Shown here: in pieces, positions 47,826 to 59,599 of the stretch | How positions within the stretch are numbered: position 1 is the stretch's first letter | How the letters are laid out: each line of letters begins with the position of its first letter | Source: Achatina immaculata | Lineage: Eukaryota > Mollusca > Gastropoda > Stylommatophora > Achatinidae | DNA: 64,000 nt | Assembly (NCBI GenBank): GCA_009760885.1 | Contig: CM019714.1 | Span: 4,768,312-4,832,311, forward strand | Reading direction: 5' to 3' | Program-made: the position numbers and the translations under genes | The notes under the pieces: model-generated | What the model was told of the DNA's origin: nothing | The model's input: only the letters and a program-made list of their open reading frames with translations | Databases searched by the model: none

Positions 47826-48530
47826 AGTTACAAGGTTTGAGTGCAGCAAAAGATGGACCGGGATATTTATGTTCTGCAAAAGAATAATTATGAGATGTGG
47901 CACAAGAAATTTAGTACAGGGATTGATGACTTACGAGATTATGTACTGTAAGAGATGATTTACAGCAGCCAGCTGTGAAGCAGACGATTTACGAGAATGG
48001 GAAGCTCAGAAGGTGAGTTCCGAGATTTCTGTTTAAAAAAAATGAGTTACTGCTGGTTGAGTTACGAGGTTTGGTACCGCCAGATGAGTTACTGGATTTA
48101 ACAGTACAGGAAATGAACTTTGCCTCCCAAGAGATGAGTTACTGGATTTAACAGTACAGGAAATGAACTTTGCCTCCCAAGAGATGAGTTACTGGATTTA
48201 ACAGTACAGGAAATGAACTTTGCCTCCCAAGAGACGAGTTACGAGGTTTGGTACCGCACGATTACGAGGTTTACTAGAAGGCAGAGAACGAAATATTTTA
48301 CCGATGTTGCCATGTTTTCTTCGTCCTTCAAGTACAAGGAAGGAACTAGCCGCTGTACTGAAAGCTTAGCGTGGAATGCTTTCCTCGTTGATGGAACATT
48401 TTGATCATAAATTGTGTTGTTGTTGGTCTGTGATCAGTTATAAGCTATAAACATCACTGACTTGGACATCATCTCTGGTACAGTGTAGACATCACTGACT
48501 TAGACATTTTCTGCAGTGAACACAGCGTAG
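47826..48530. other. Unique stretch with a 50-bp triplicate
   Basis: Three perfect or near-perfect 50-bp units (GATGAGTTACTGGATTTAAC and following) lie at about 48085-48240. The rest is unique, with no supported gene. Confidence 0.75.
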
Positions 48531-48665
48531 TAAGCACATCAGACCGCGTCAGCGTCGTGTTCAAGGATATAGCACATCACACCGCGTCAGCGTCGTGTTC
48601 AGTGATATAGCACATCGCACCGCGGTAGCGTCGTGTTCAAGGTTATAGCACATCACACCGCGTAC
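48530..48665. repeat. Roughly 49-bp repeat, about 3 copies
   Basis: The unit includes AGCACATCACACCGCGTCAG, then CGTCGTGTTCAAGGATAT. Confidence 0.85.
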
Positions 48666-48799
48666 AAAATTTCTGTTGAGTTTCCCTTGCACAAAGCTCT
48701 TCTCTGTCTTCTGTCTTCCACCATCTTCCCATATCTTCAGGCCACAAAGACAAACTTTGTGTTTGGTTTACTTTATTGCTGGCCACATCTACGTTCACA

Positions 48800-49395
48800 T
48801 CTTACATAGTTTCTCTACGTCGCCTACATCATCAAAACTTTCACATGTTAGACAGTTTCTCTACGTCGCCTACATCATCAAAACTTTCACATGTTAGACA
48901 GTTTCTCTACGTCGCCTACATCATCAAAACTTTCACATGGTAGACATAGTTTCTCCACGTCGCCTACATCATCAAAACTTTCACATGTTAGACAGTTTCT
49001 CTACGTCGCCTACATCATCAAAACTTTCACATGTTAGACAGTTTCTCTACGTCGCCTACATCATCAAAACTTTCACATGGTAGACATAGTTTCTCCACGT
49101 CGCCTACATCATCAAAACTTTCACATGTTAGACAGTTTCTCTACGTCGCCTACATCATCAAAACTTTCACATGTTAGACAGTTCTCTACGTCGCCTACAT
49201 CATCAAAACTTTCACATGTTAGACAGTTTCTCTACGTCGCCTACATCATCAAAACTTTCACATGGTAGACATAGTTTCTCCACGTCGCCTACATCATCAA
49301 AACTTTCACATGTTAGACAGTTTCTCTACGTCGCCTACATCATCAAAACTTTCACATGTTAGACAGTTTCTCTACGTCGCCTACATCATCAAAAC
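48800..49395. repeat. 46-bp minisatellite, about 13 copies
   Basis: The unit includes TTTCTCTACGTCGCCTACAT, then CATCAAAACTTTCACATGTT. A GGTAGACATAGTTTCTCCACG variant recurs every third to fourth unit, suggesting a higher-order period of about 140-190 bp. Confidence 0.93.
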
Positions 49396-49715
49396 ATTGA
49401 CGCTGCTCAGAAATTCTGCTGTTTGTACTGAAAGCTTTATCTTATTTTCTTTCACACTTTTTTTTTTCTCCTCATCTGTATTATTTTTTTGTGCTAACCT
49501 GTCGTATTTTTTGTGTTATTTTCTCTCCTTCACTTTCCCCGCACGTCTTAACTTTCTCTTGTTGTTGTCCACGTTTTTATGCCTGTAATTCTCTCTCTCT
49601 CTCTCTCTTAACTTGTTTTGTTTTTTTTTCACTCTGTTTTATTATTATTATTTTTCCAAGCGCGCGCGTTTTTATCTCAACTTTTCAACATTTTTTTGTG
49701 TTACTTTCTCTTCCT

Positions 49716-49747
<32 letters not shown>

Positions 49748-50260
49748 AGCAGAATGGTGTGTTCTCTCACCTGGTGTTTGCTGTACGCCCGGGCTGTATA
49801 GAGCAGGCAAGCAACAAACAGCGCACCCTGCTCGCCTCTGTCATCTCGTCTTTCACTCTTTTAATTAGCTCATCCCCCATCTTGTCAGTCAGTACCGTTG
49901 CCCCTCCCCCTCTCCACACACATACAGCAGCGGTTATCAAACCATAAATTAGAAATGATATTTTACCTTTGACACATGAACTAAGATTTAAAAAAGAATT
50001 CAAATAAAACAAACAATTATTTCATAGAAAAGCAGCCATTATGGTTGTTGTTGTTGTTGTTTTAATACGAGTATTTGTGTTTGACAACATAAAGTAGTAA
50101 CATTTCTATACAGTCATGGCAGTTTTTATAACAGATGTTTGAACTTACAGTTTGTTTATTCGTTATCTTGTGGCGAGCTGTAACAGGCTGAGAACCGCTG
50201 TACTGAGGTCATCATGGCGCTTTGTTGTCAGTCATTTGTTGTGCTGTACTTGTAAGAGGA
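49396..50260. other. Pyrimidine-rich and unique intron sequence
   Basis: Contains T-rich runs, (CT)n at about 49588-49608 and 49718-49746, an alternating CGCGCG near 49663 and (GTT)n near 50046. No supported exon. Confidence 0.55.
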
Positions 50261-50274
50261 GCTGGGGTCGGCAA

Positions 50275-50560
50275 GGGATGAGAGAGAGGGGGAGGAGAGA
50301 GAGAGAGAGAGGGAGGGAGGAGAGGGAGGAGAAAGAGGGAGGGAGGATAGAGAGTGAGTGGGAGGAGAGAGAGGGAGGAGAGAGGGAGGGAGGAGAGAGG
50401 GAGGGAGGAGAGAGAGAGGGAGGAGAGAGAGGGAAGGAGAGAGAGAGGGAGGAGAGAGGGAAGGAGGAGAGAGGGAGGGAGGAGAAAGGGAAGGAGGAGA
50501 GAGAGAGGGAGGAGAGAGAAAGGGAGGAGAGAGAGTGAGTGGGAGGAGAGAGAGAGTAGC
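50275..50560. repeat. Homopurine GA/GGGA tract, about 285 bp
   Basis: Almost pure purine on the plus strand (GAGAGGGAGGAGAGA motifs) with very few pyrimidines (scattered T in GAGTGAGTG). All frames are open as Glu/Arg/Gly low complexity. Mirror-symmetric purine tracts of this kind can form triplex DNA. Confidence 0.92.
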
Positions 50561-51040
50561 AGCATGTAGGGGCTTTGTGCTGGCCCGTGAACCTACAACC
50601 GGTGTAGAGTTATCTTATCCTGACGGAAGAGTAGAAAGCTGAGCTCCTGCCCGGACCAGCAGCCTGGCTCCGGGATAGAACAAAGAGCCATCTTATGCCG
50701 CTGAAAACTTCTCTCTCACTTATCTCAGACAATAAGGGACGGCCAGTCTATTCAGATGCGCTGAGTTTAACATGGCCAATATGCCGGTCTGTTCTGATGT
50801 ACACGTATATGGCGGTATATTTTGATGTAGAGCCAGCGCTGGGGCAGATGTGAATCACAGGCGTGCTGGTGTAGAGCGTTGTAACAGCTGGTCTAGGCAG
50901 ATAGTTACAGGCTAGGTTTGTTGGCAGATTTAGCCTCCCCCGGTCTGTTTGTCTTGGAGCCACGCACAGAAAACAGGTTTATGTGCCAGAGATGGTCAGT
51001 GTTTTCTTTTTTCCTTGCTTCCTTCTTCTGCTTAGACTTC
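50561..51040. other. Unique intron sequence
   Basis: Complex sequence without a supported gene or repeat. Confidence 0.5.
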
Positions 51041-51054
51041 TTACTTCAGTAAGT

Positions 51055-51250
51055 TTGTTGTTGTTGTTGTTGTTGTTGTTGTGAGAGTAGGTTTGTTGTT
51101 GTGAGAGTAGCTTTGTTGTTGTGAGAGTAGCTTTGTTGTTGTGAGAGTAGCTTTGTTGTTGTGAGAGTAGCTTTGTTGTTGTGAGAGTAGGTTTGTTGTT
51201 GTGAGAGTAGCTTTGTTGTTGTGAGAGTAGCTTTGTTGTTGTGAGAGTAG
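51055..51250. repeat. 20-bp minisatellite, about 8 copies, with a (GTT)n lead
   Basis: The unit is GTTGTTGTGAGAGTAGCTTT. Confidence 0.93.
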
Positions 51251-51805
51251 CCTCTGTAACCTGTCTCCAACTTTCTTGCCTCTGTAACCTGTCTCCAACT
51301 TTCTTGATCCTGTAACTTGTCTCCAACTTTCTTGACCCTGTAACTTGTCTCCAACTTTCTTGACAGTGTAACTTGTCTCCAACTTTCTTGACCCTGTAAC
51401 TTGTCTCCAACTTTCTTGACAGTGTAACTTGTCTCCAACTTTCTTGACCCTGTAACTTGTCTCCAACTTTCTTGACAGTGTAACTTGTCTCCAACTTTCT
51501 TGACCCTGTAACTTGTCTCCAACTTTCTTGACCCTGTAACTTGTCTCCAACTTTCTTGACAGTGTAACTTGTCTCCAACTTTCTTGACCCTGTAACTTGT
51601 CTCCAACTTTCTTGACAGTGTAATTTGTCTCCAACTTTCTTGACAGTGTAACTTGTCTCCAACTTTCTTGACAGTGTAACTTGTCTCCAACTTTCTTGAC
51701 CCTGTGACTTGTCTCCAACTTTCTTGACAGTGTAACTTGTTTCCAATTTTCTTGACTCTGTAACTTGTCTCCAACTTTCTTGACTCTGTGACTTGTCTCC
51801 TACTT
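51250..51805. repeat. 28-bp minisatellite, about 20 copies
   Basis: The unit is TAACTTGTCTCCAACTTTCT plus TGACCCTG or TGACAGTG. The two endings alternate irregularly. Confidence 0.94.
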
Positions 51806-51894
51806 TATTTTCACGTGTAAACTTGAGCCTGCTCTTTCTTCCAGTTTATTTGGTACCAGCTGCGCAATGTTTTTTTCTGTACTTTCCTGTCAGT

Positions 51895-52580
51895 CAAGTT
51901 TACCTGGCACGTGGCTCATCATTCATCTGTTGCCATCAAGTTTACCTGCCACGTCGCTCATCATTAATCTGTTGCCATCAAGTTTAGCTGCCCTGTTACT
52001 CATCATTCATCTGTTTCCGTCAAGTTTTCCTGCCACGTTGCTCATCTTTCATCTGTTGCCATCAAGTTTTCCTGCCACGTTGCTCATCTTTCATCTGTTG
52101 CCATCAAGTTTACCTGCCATGTTGCTCATCATTCATCTGTTGCCGTCAAGTTTATCTGCCACTTTGCTCATCATGCATCTGTTGCCGTCAAGTTTACCTG
52201 CCACGTTGCTCATCATTCATCATTTGCCGTCAAGTTTATCTGCCACTTTGCTCATCATGCATCTGTTGCCGTCAAGTTTACCTGCCACGTTGCTCATCAT
52301 TCATCATTTGCCGTCAAGTTTATCTGCCACTTTGCTCATCATTCATCTGTTGCCGTCAAGTTTAGCTGACACGTTGCTCATCATTCATCTGTTGCCGTCA
52401 AGTTTACCTGTCACGTTGCTCATCATTCATCTGTTGCCGTCAAGTTTATCTGCCACTTTGCTCATCATTCATCTGTTGCCGTCAAGTTTACCTGCCACTT
52501 TGCTCATCATTCATCATTTGCCGTCAAGTTTAGCTGACACGTTGCTCATCATTCATCTGTTGCCGTCAAGTTTAGCACAT
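51895..52580. repeat. 42-bp minisatellite, about 16 copies
   Basis: The unit is GTCAAGTTTACCTGCCACGT plus TGCTCATCATTCATCTGTTGCC. A block of two unit types (CACGTTG / CACTTTG with CATCATTTG) recurs within it. Confidence 0.94.
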
Positions 52581-52722
52581 GGTCAGGGTCACAGCCGTGC
52601 ACGGCAACAGACACTGGTGTTAGTTGTTTGTCAGTTCTTGGAGGGGTGGGGGTGGGGGGGGGACCTGTCCTGAGTTTACTTTTCCTTAAATCACGGTACG
52701 TGCCCCGTCTATCAGTTCCTAG

Positions 52723-52864
52723 TAGTGAAACTTCCAAGGCCAGGATAGTGGATGCTTTAACGAGGATGGCTAGAGAGACGTTTGAGAGCAGGTGGCAAGA
52801 AGTGGAGGATCTTGTGGATGTTCTCCGGGTGTCAGGCATGAGTAAAGTCAGAACAGATTTGTAG
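52723..52864 (+). CDS. Possible orphan or alternative exon (speculative)
   Basis: A plus-strand frame runs to a stop at 52862-52864 and reads SETSKARIVDALTRMARE, then TFESRWQEVEDLVDVLRV and SGMSKVRTDL, an amphipathic, non-repetitive sequence unlike the low-complexity frames elsewhere. A pyrimidine-containing acceptor ending CTATCAGTTCCTAG (52722) would join exon A in the correct phase, giving a shorter isoform with its own C terminus. The donor-like TGAGTAAAG near 52850 does not restore phase with exon B. I recognise no domain. It could equally be chance or a relic of a retrotransposon. Confidence 0.22.
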
Positions 52865-53204
52865 CTGGGCTAAGTTTCTCAGAGAAAGAACAGCTACATG
52901 CCCGCAGCTAGCGCAGTTTTTGTGTGACCCGTGTTTGAGGTCAGGGAAAGTTCTGTGCTCACACTGTGTATCAGAACTTGATTATGTTCTGTCTTATCAC
53001 ACGCTGCGATCTGTCCTGTTGTATCCTGTCTAACGTCCTGATCTAGTCTGTCATATCTAACCATCAGTCAGTTAAGTGGCCTAGGCGATCATTTCTCTCC
53101 GTAATTCCCCGTCTTCAGACTTGATTATGATGAGATCCGCCGGTGACTTTCTTCCTAGCCACGCTGACAGCCCATCCAGTAACTTCTCTCTTTGTGTCTT
53201 CCTC
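52865..53204. other. Unique intron sequence
   Basis: No repeat or gene seen. Confidence 0.5.
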
Positions 53205-53430
53205 TGTGCCACATCTAACATCCTGATCTGTTCTATCTTATCTAACATCCTGATTTGTTCTGTCATATTCAACACCCTGATCTGTTCTGCTCTGTCGTTT
53301 CTAACGTCTTGATCTGTTCTGTTATATCATATCTAACATATTGATCTGTTCTGTTCTATTATATGTAACATATTGATCTGCTATGTTTTCTATCATATGT
53401 AACATATTGATCTGTTCTGTTTATGACATC
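53205..53430. repeat. Diverged 25-30-bp repeat
   Basis: Imperfect units built on TAACATCCTGATCTGTTCT and TAACATATTGATCTGTTCTG. Confidence 0.8.
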
Positions 53431-54235
53431 GTTGTTCAAGTTCTATTTTACCAGATGTTCAGCTTACGTGCGGCCCTCGAACGAATAACAGAACAAGCAG
53501 TCGGTCACGTGACTGTTGCTGCTTGAAAATCCATTATTAGAATAATATTTACCATCAGTTTTCATGGTCCCGGTTTGTTGGGCGCGGTAGCAGATGTTGC
53601 CTGCCAGCATTCCTGACACCAGATTATTGGTAACATGTGTTCGGTTTATCGCTTTCATTTTCACACAACAAAATAGAAAGTCAGCCTGTGTACACAGCGA
53701 ACTGGGGCGCTGCTGGTAAGAGTGATCTCATGCTTGTACAGGTGGTCTTTGGTGTCGATGCTTGCTAGAAGGTTGGGTTAGTTTAGCTGCGTTGTTTTGT
53801 CAAGGTGTACAGTCTACACGGCTTCAGTGTGGCTCTTGTTGCTGCTTGAACTTCTGCATCCTTGGTGTTTTCTTTCTTTCATTCACAGCCGTCCACTTTA
53901 TTGTACATAGATAAAAGTGGCCGGCCTTCCCGTATTAGACGAGGCTGTTCCGGGAATCGTATTACTTCGGTGGGCGCTCCTAAATGTCCCCTAGTTTAAA
54001 ACATCTACCCCCCATGTTGCCCGATGCTCTCATCTGTGATGACCGCATGTTGGGAGACAGCCAGGAATGTATAATTACCAGTATGTTAGCGTAAATGTTG
54101 TTTAGAAGACGGCGTAGAGAAGAAGGCCTGACTGTGGCCTGATTCTAGTCTTAGTGGTTCAGATTTCTGCTTAGATTTGACCTGTAACTTAACTTTCCCG
54201 CGCTTGATTCTAGGCTCCAGGTTTTCATTGGGTAA
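53431..54235. other. Unique intron sequence, about 800 bp
   Basis: The longest stretch of ordinary complexity in the right half. It contains GGTCACGTGACT (a palindromic E-box core) near 53503. No supported exon on either strand. Confidence 0.5.
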
Positions 54236-54239
54236 GAGT

Positions 54240-54530
54240 TCTTATCTTGTCTGTAGCATCATCTCAGACTGGAAACTTATCTTGTCTGTAACGTCATCTC
54301 AGACTGGAAACTTATCTTGTCTGTAGCGTCATCTCAGACTCTCACCTCCTCTCTCAGACAGGAAACTTAACTTGTCTGTAGCGTCATCTCAGACTCTCAC
54401 GTCCTCTCTCAGACAGGAAACTTATCTTGTCTGTAGCATCATCTCAGACTCTCACGTCCTCTCTCAGACAGGAAACTTATCTTGTCTGTAGCATCATCTC
54501 AGACTCTCACGTCCTCTCTCAGACAGGAGC
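54240..54530. repeat. Roughly 55-bp repeat, about 5 copies
   Basis: The unit includes ACTTATCTTGTCTGTAGCGT, then CATCTCAGACTCTCACGTCC. The first copies lack the CTCACGTCCTCTCTCAGA part. Confidence 0.9.
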
Positions 54531-54569
54531 TCCCTGAAACTTTCGCCTGGCTGGCGACATCTACCTCGA

Positions 54570-55745
54570 AATTCCTATCTCTCTCTCTCTCTCACTGTCT
54601 CTCTCTCACTTTCTATATTAAATACCCATCTCTCTCACTTTCTTGCTTTTTCTCTTTCTCTATCTCTCTGTCTCGGATACCCGCCTCTCTCTTTCGAATA
54701 CCTATCTCTCTCTCTCTCTTACTCTTTCTCTATCTCAAATACCCGTCTCTCTATTTCGCTCTCTCTCTCTCTTTCGAATACCTATCTCTCTCTCTCTCTC
54801 TCTCTCTTTCGAATACCTATCTCTCTCTCTCTTACTCTTTCTCTATCTCAAATACCCGTCTCTCTGTTTCTCTCTCTCTTTTGAGAATACCTATCTCTCT
54901 CTCTCTCTTACTCTTTCTCTATCTCAAATACCCGTCTCTCTATTTCTCTCTCTCTCTCTCTTTCGAATACCTATCTCTCTCTCTTACTCTTTCTCTATCT
55001 CAAATACCCGTCTCTCTATTTCTCTCTCTCTCTCTTTCGAATACCTATCTCTCTCTCTCTTACTCTTTCTCTATCTCAAATACCCGTCTCTCTATTTCTC
55101 TCTCTCTCTCTCTCTTTCGAATACCTATCTCTCTCTCTCTCTCTCTTACTCTTTCTCTATCTCAAATACCTGTCTCTCTATTTCTCTCTCTCTTTCGAAT
55201 ACCTATCTCTCTCTCTCTCTTACTCTTTCTCTATCTCAAATACCCGTCTCTCTATTTCTCTCTCTCTCTCTTTCGAATACCTATCTCTCTCTCTCTCTCT
55301 CTCTTACTCTTTCTCTGTCTCAAATACCCGTCTCTCTATTTCTCTCTCTCTCTCTTTCGAATACCTATCTCTCTCTCTCTTACTCTTTCTCTATCTCAAA
55401 TACCCGTCTCTCTATTTCTCTCTCTCTCTCTAGCTCTTTCAAATATCTAAATCTCTCTCTTACTCTTTCTCTATCTCAGATACCCGTCTCTCTCTCTCAC
55501 TCTCTTTCAAATACCCGTCTCTCTCTTACTCTTTTTCTATCTCAGATAACTGTCTCTCTCTCACCCCTCTCTCTGAGTACTCACCCCTCCCCCTCTGTCT
55601 CAGGTACCCGTCTCTCTCTCACCCCTCTCCCTTTCACTCACTCACCCCTCCCCCCTCAATCTCAAGTACTAGTCTCTCTGACCCCTATCTCTTTCACTCA
55701 CTCACCCCTCCCCCTCTGTCTCAAGTACCCGTCTCTCACCCCCTC
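54570..55745. repeat. Polypyrimidine (CT)n-rich minisatellite, about 1.2 kb
   Basis: Units of roughly 65-80 bp: TTCGAATACCTATCTCTCTC, TTACTCTTTCTCTATCTCAA and ATACCCGTCTCTCTATTTCT, with variable CT tracts. Ser/Leu-rich frames up to 386 codons are by-products. The right end grades into CCCCTC-rich sequence and a poly-C run (about 55760-55775). Confidence 0.93.
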
Positions 55746-55775
55746 TCACCCCCAAATGACCCCCCCCCCCCCCTT

Positions 55776-56110
55776 CATGGCTTGCACCCGTCAACAGTTG
55801 TGACACGTAAGAGAAAGCCTGACATATCTGATCACACTACCAGGACACAGCTAGCGCTAATAGCCCCTATATCTGCCGTGTAAGCAGCCTCTCCAACACG
55901 ACAACCGTATGAGCTTGTTAGTCTGATTCATATTGGCGTCTTATTTGTTCCCTAGCACACAGCAAATCCCATTTTGAAACTCTCCGTGCCATTGATGTGA
56001 TTGCTAAGTGTTTAATGAAATATTTGTTTCCTGGAGACCGTTTGTTGTGTAGTTTTTAGCGTGGAGCCTTGTAAGAGAAAGTGCATTTTTGTGTTTCTTG
56101 TTTCCTCAGG
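55776..56110. other. Unique intron sequence
   Basis: No repeat or gene seen. Confidence 0.5.
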
Positions 56111-56124
56111 GGCGGGTTTAATCA

Positions 56125-56630
56125 GCGCCTGGAACTTGTGTTATTTCTGGTTTAATCAGCGCCTGGAACTTGTGTTATTTCTGGTTTAATCAGCGCCTGG
56201 AACTTGTGTTATTTCTGGTTTAATCAGCGCCTGGAACTTGTGTTATTTCTTGGTTTAATCAGCGCGTGGAACTTGTGTTATTTCTTGGTTTAATCAGCGC
56301 CTGGAACTTGTGTTATTTCTAGTTTAATCAGCGCGTGGAACTTGTGTTATTTCTTGTTTAATCAGCGCGTGGAACTTGTGTTATTTCTTGGTTTAATCAG
56401 CGCGTGGAACTTGTGTTATTTCTGGTTTAATCAGCGCACGGACCGTGTGTTATTTCTGGTTTAATCAGCGCGTGGAACTTGTGTTATTTCTAGTTTAATC
56501 AGCGCGTGGAACTTGTGTTATTTCTTGGTTTAATCAGCGCGTGGAACTTGTGTTATTTCTTGGTTTAATCAGCGCGTGGAACTTGTGTTATTTCTTGGTT
56601 TAATCAGCGCGTGGAACTTGTGTTATTTCG
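56125..56630. repeat. 35-bp minisatellite, about 14 copies
   Basis: The unit is GGTTTAATCAGCGCGTGGAA plus CTTGTGTTATTTCTT. The left copies have GCGCCTGG, the right ones GCGCGTGG. Confidence 0.94.
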
Positions 56631-56689
56631 TAGATTAGTTTGTGCACAGCTCAGACCATCCGTTTGTTTTCTTTCCATGATAGTTACCT

Positions 56690-56895
56690 GCAGGGGAGGG
56701 GCTTGCTCTCGGGGTGCTAGTACTAATATTGGCAGGTCCTGACTGATGGCATATTTGTGGTGAGAGTGTTGGGGGGAGGGGCTTGCAGGTCCTGACTGTT
56801 GACATATTTGTGGTGAGAGTGTTGGGGGGGGAGGGGCTTGTTCTCGGGGTGCTAGTACTAATATTGGCAGGTCCTGACTGATGACATATTTGTAT
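56690..56895. repeat. Diverged roughly 70-125-bp repeat, about 3 copies
   Basis: Shared blocks are GGGGAGGGGCTTG, TCTCGGGGTGCTAGTACTAA and GGCAGGTCCTGACTGATG. The middle copy is shortened. Confidence 0.85.
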
Positions 56896-56964
56896 AGAGT
56901 ATTGCTTGGCACATGTGAAAGGATAATTGCTGGTGATTACAGTTGTTCATACACTGCACAGCAC

Positions 56965-57800
56965 ACTGCTCCAGGATTATGTTGTTAGTAATAATGTACA
57001 GTCATCCAGGATTATGTTGTTAGTAACAGTGTACAGCCATCCAGGATTATGTTGTTAGTAACAATATACAGCCATCCAGGATTATGTTGTTAGTAACAAT
57101 GTACAGCCATCCAGGATTATGTTGTTAGTAATAATGTACAGTCATCCAGGATTATATTGTTAGTAACAATGTACAGCCATCCAGGATTATGTTGTTAGTA
57201 ACAATGTACAGCCATCCAGGATTATGTTGTTGGTAACAATGTACAGTGGTCCAGGATTATGTTGCTGGTAACACTGTACAGTGGTCTATGATTATGTTGC
57301 TAGTAACACTGTATGGTGCTCCTGGATTATGTTGATAGTAACACTGTGCAGTGCTCCATGATTATTTTGCTAGTAACACTGTACTCTGCTCTAGGATAAT
57401 GTTGTTGGTAAAACTAAGTGGTGCTTCAGGATTATGTTGTTAGTAACACTGTATGGTGTTACAGTATGATGGTATTTTTGTTACTGGTAACATTGTACAG
57501 TATTTGACCATTATGGCATTTCTGTTGATTGTAACATTGGTCCGTAATCAAGGATTGTGCTATTTCTGTTGTTAGTAACATTGGACAGTACTAGAGGATT
57601 ATATTGTCAATATCATGGGATAGTGCTACAGGATTAGGATGTCAATAACACCAGACAATACCAGAGGATTACATTGTCAGTAACATGGGACGGTGCTAGA
57701 AGAATATGTTATCGATAACATAGGACAGTGCTAGAGGATTATGTTGTCAGTAGCACAGGACATTGGTAGAGGATTATGTTGTCAGTAGCACAGGACATTG
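56965..57800. repeat. 35-bp minisatellite, about 24 copies, decaying to the right
   Basis: The unit is CCAGGATTATGTTGTTAGTA plus ACAATGTACAGCCAT. Left copies are nearly identical; right copies are heavily diverged (GGACAGTGCTAGAGGATTAT). The CAGGATTAT core also occurs at the target site of LINE copy 1. Confidence 0.9.
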
Positions 57801-57944
57801 CTGGAAGATTTAGGTGATTGGTGTGGTGGTAGTTGTGGACCAAGTCCTGGAAAATGATGTGACAGAACTATGAAAGTAAATGATGCTTGTGATTGACAAG
57901 CCTACACCGCGGACTATACAGAAACTCAAAGCCAGGCAGTTGGC

Positions 57945-58445
57945 ACCCTTGTAAGTATCTTCTTCTTGTTGGTACATACAAGATAGATATACATATAACT
58001 CTGCTGTAAGTATCTGCTTCTTGTTGGTACATACAAGATAGATATACATAAACTCTGTTGTAAGTATCTTATTGTTGGTACATACAAGATAGATATACAT
58101 ATAACTCTGCTGTAAGCATCTTCTTCTTGTTGGTACATACAAGATAGATATACATATAACTCTGCTGTAAGTATCTTCTTGTTGGTACATACAAGATAGA
58201 TATACATATAACTCTGCTGTAAGTATCTTCTTCTTGTTGGTACATACAAGATAGATATACATATAACTCTGCTGTAAGTATCTTCTTGTTGGTACATACA
58301 AGATAGATATACATAAACTCTGTTGTAAGTATCTTCTTGTTGGTACATACAAGATAGATATACATAAACTCTGTTGTAAGTATCTTCTTGTTGGTACATA
58401 CAAGATAGATATACATAAACTCTGTTGTAAGTATCTTGTTTGCTA
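57945..58445. repeat. 50-55-bp minisatellite, about 10 copies
   Basis: The unit includes TAAGTATCTTCTTCTTGTTG, then GTACATACAAGATAGATATA. The length differs by an optional TTC and ATATA. Confidence 0.93.
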
Positions 58446-58549
58446 GTACAAATAAGATAAATATATAGAAGCTGATGTGATTGTTTGAGAGTTGTGTTCT
58501 TATCTTTCTTGTCTTGTCTTCTGTTGTGGTCCTCAGTGTGTGAAATTTG

Positions 58550-59585
58550 ATAACATAATGACCAGCATGATGGGCTGTTAACATAATGACCAGCATGATG
58601 TGCTGTTAACATAATGACCAGCATGATGTGCTGTTAACATAATGACCAGCATGATGGGTTGTTAACATAATGACCACATGATGTGCTGTTAACATAATGA
58701 CCAGCATGATGGGGTATTAACAAAATGACCAACATGATGGGCTGTTAACATAATGACCAGCATGATGGTGTTTTAACAAAATGACCAAAATGATGTGCTG
58801 TTAACATAATGACCAGCATGATCAGCTGTTAACATAATGACCAACATAATGGGCTGTTAACAAAATGACCAACATGATGTGCTGTTAACAAAATGACCAA
58901 CATGATGTGCTGTTAACATAATGACCAGCATGATGTGCTGTTAACATAATGACCAGCATGATGGGATATTAACAAAATGACCAACATGATGTGCTGTTAA
59001 CATAATGACCAGCATGATGGGGTATTAACAAAATGACCAACATGATGTGCTGTTAACATAATGACCAGCATGATGTGCTGCTAACATAATGACCAGCATG
59101 ATGGGGTATTAACAAAATGACCAACATGATGTGCTGTTAACATAATGACCAGCATGATGGGGTATTAACAAAATGACCAACATGATGTGCTGTTAACATA
59201 ATGACCAGCATGATGTGCTGCTAACATAATGACCAGCATGATGGGCTATTAACATAATGACCAGCATGACGGGGTATTAACAAAATGACCAACATGATGT
59301 GCTTTTAACATAATGACCAGCATGATGGGCTATTAACGTAATGACCAGCATGATGGGGTATTAACAAAATGACCAACATGATGTGCTGTTAACATAATGA
59401 CCAACATGATGGGCTATTAATGTAATGACCAGCATGATGGGATATTAACAAAATGACCAACATGATGTGCTGGTAACATAATGACCAGCATGATGTGCTG
59501 TTAACATAATGATCAACATAATGGCTGTTAACATAAAAACCACCATGATGGCTGTTAACATAATGACTAGCATGATGGACTGTGT
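58550..59585. repeat. 28-bp minisatellite, about 37 copies, partly dimeric
   Basis: The unit is TAACATAATGACCAGCATGA plus TGTGCTGT, often alternating with TAACAAAATGACCAACATGA. That gives a 56-bp dimer over parts of the array. Confidence 0.94.
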
Positions 59586-59599
59586 GTCTCATTCATATT

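Noticed and set aside
50152..50642. Glu/Arg/Gly-rich frames in the homopurine tract
   Set aside because: All three plus frames and one minus frame are open simply because GA/GGGA repeats contain few stop codons.
54482..55803. Ser/Leu-rich open frames of 322 and 386 codons
   Set aside because: These are translations of a (CT)n-rich repeat in two overlapping frames, with no coding signature.
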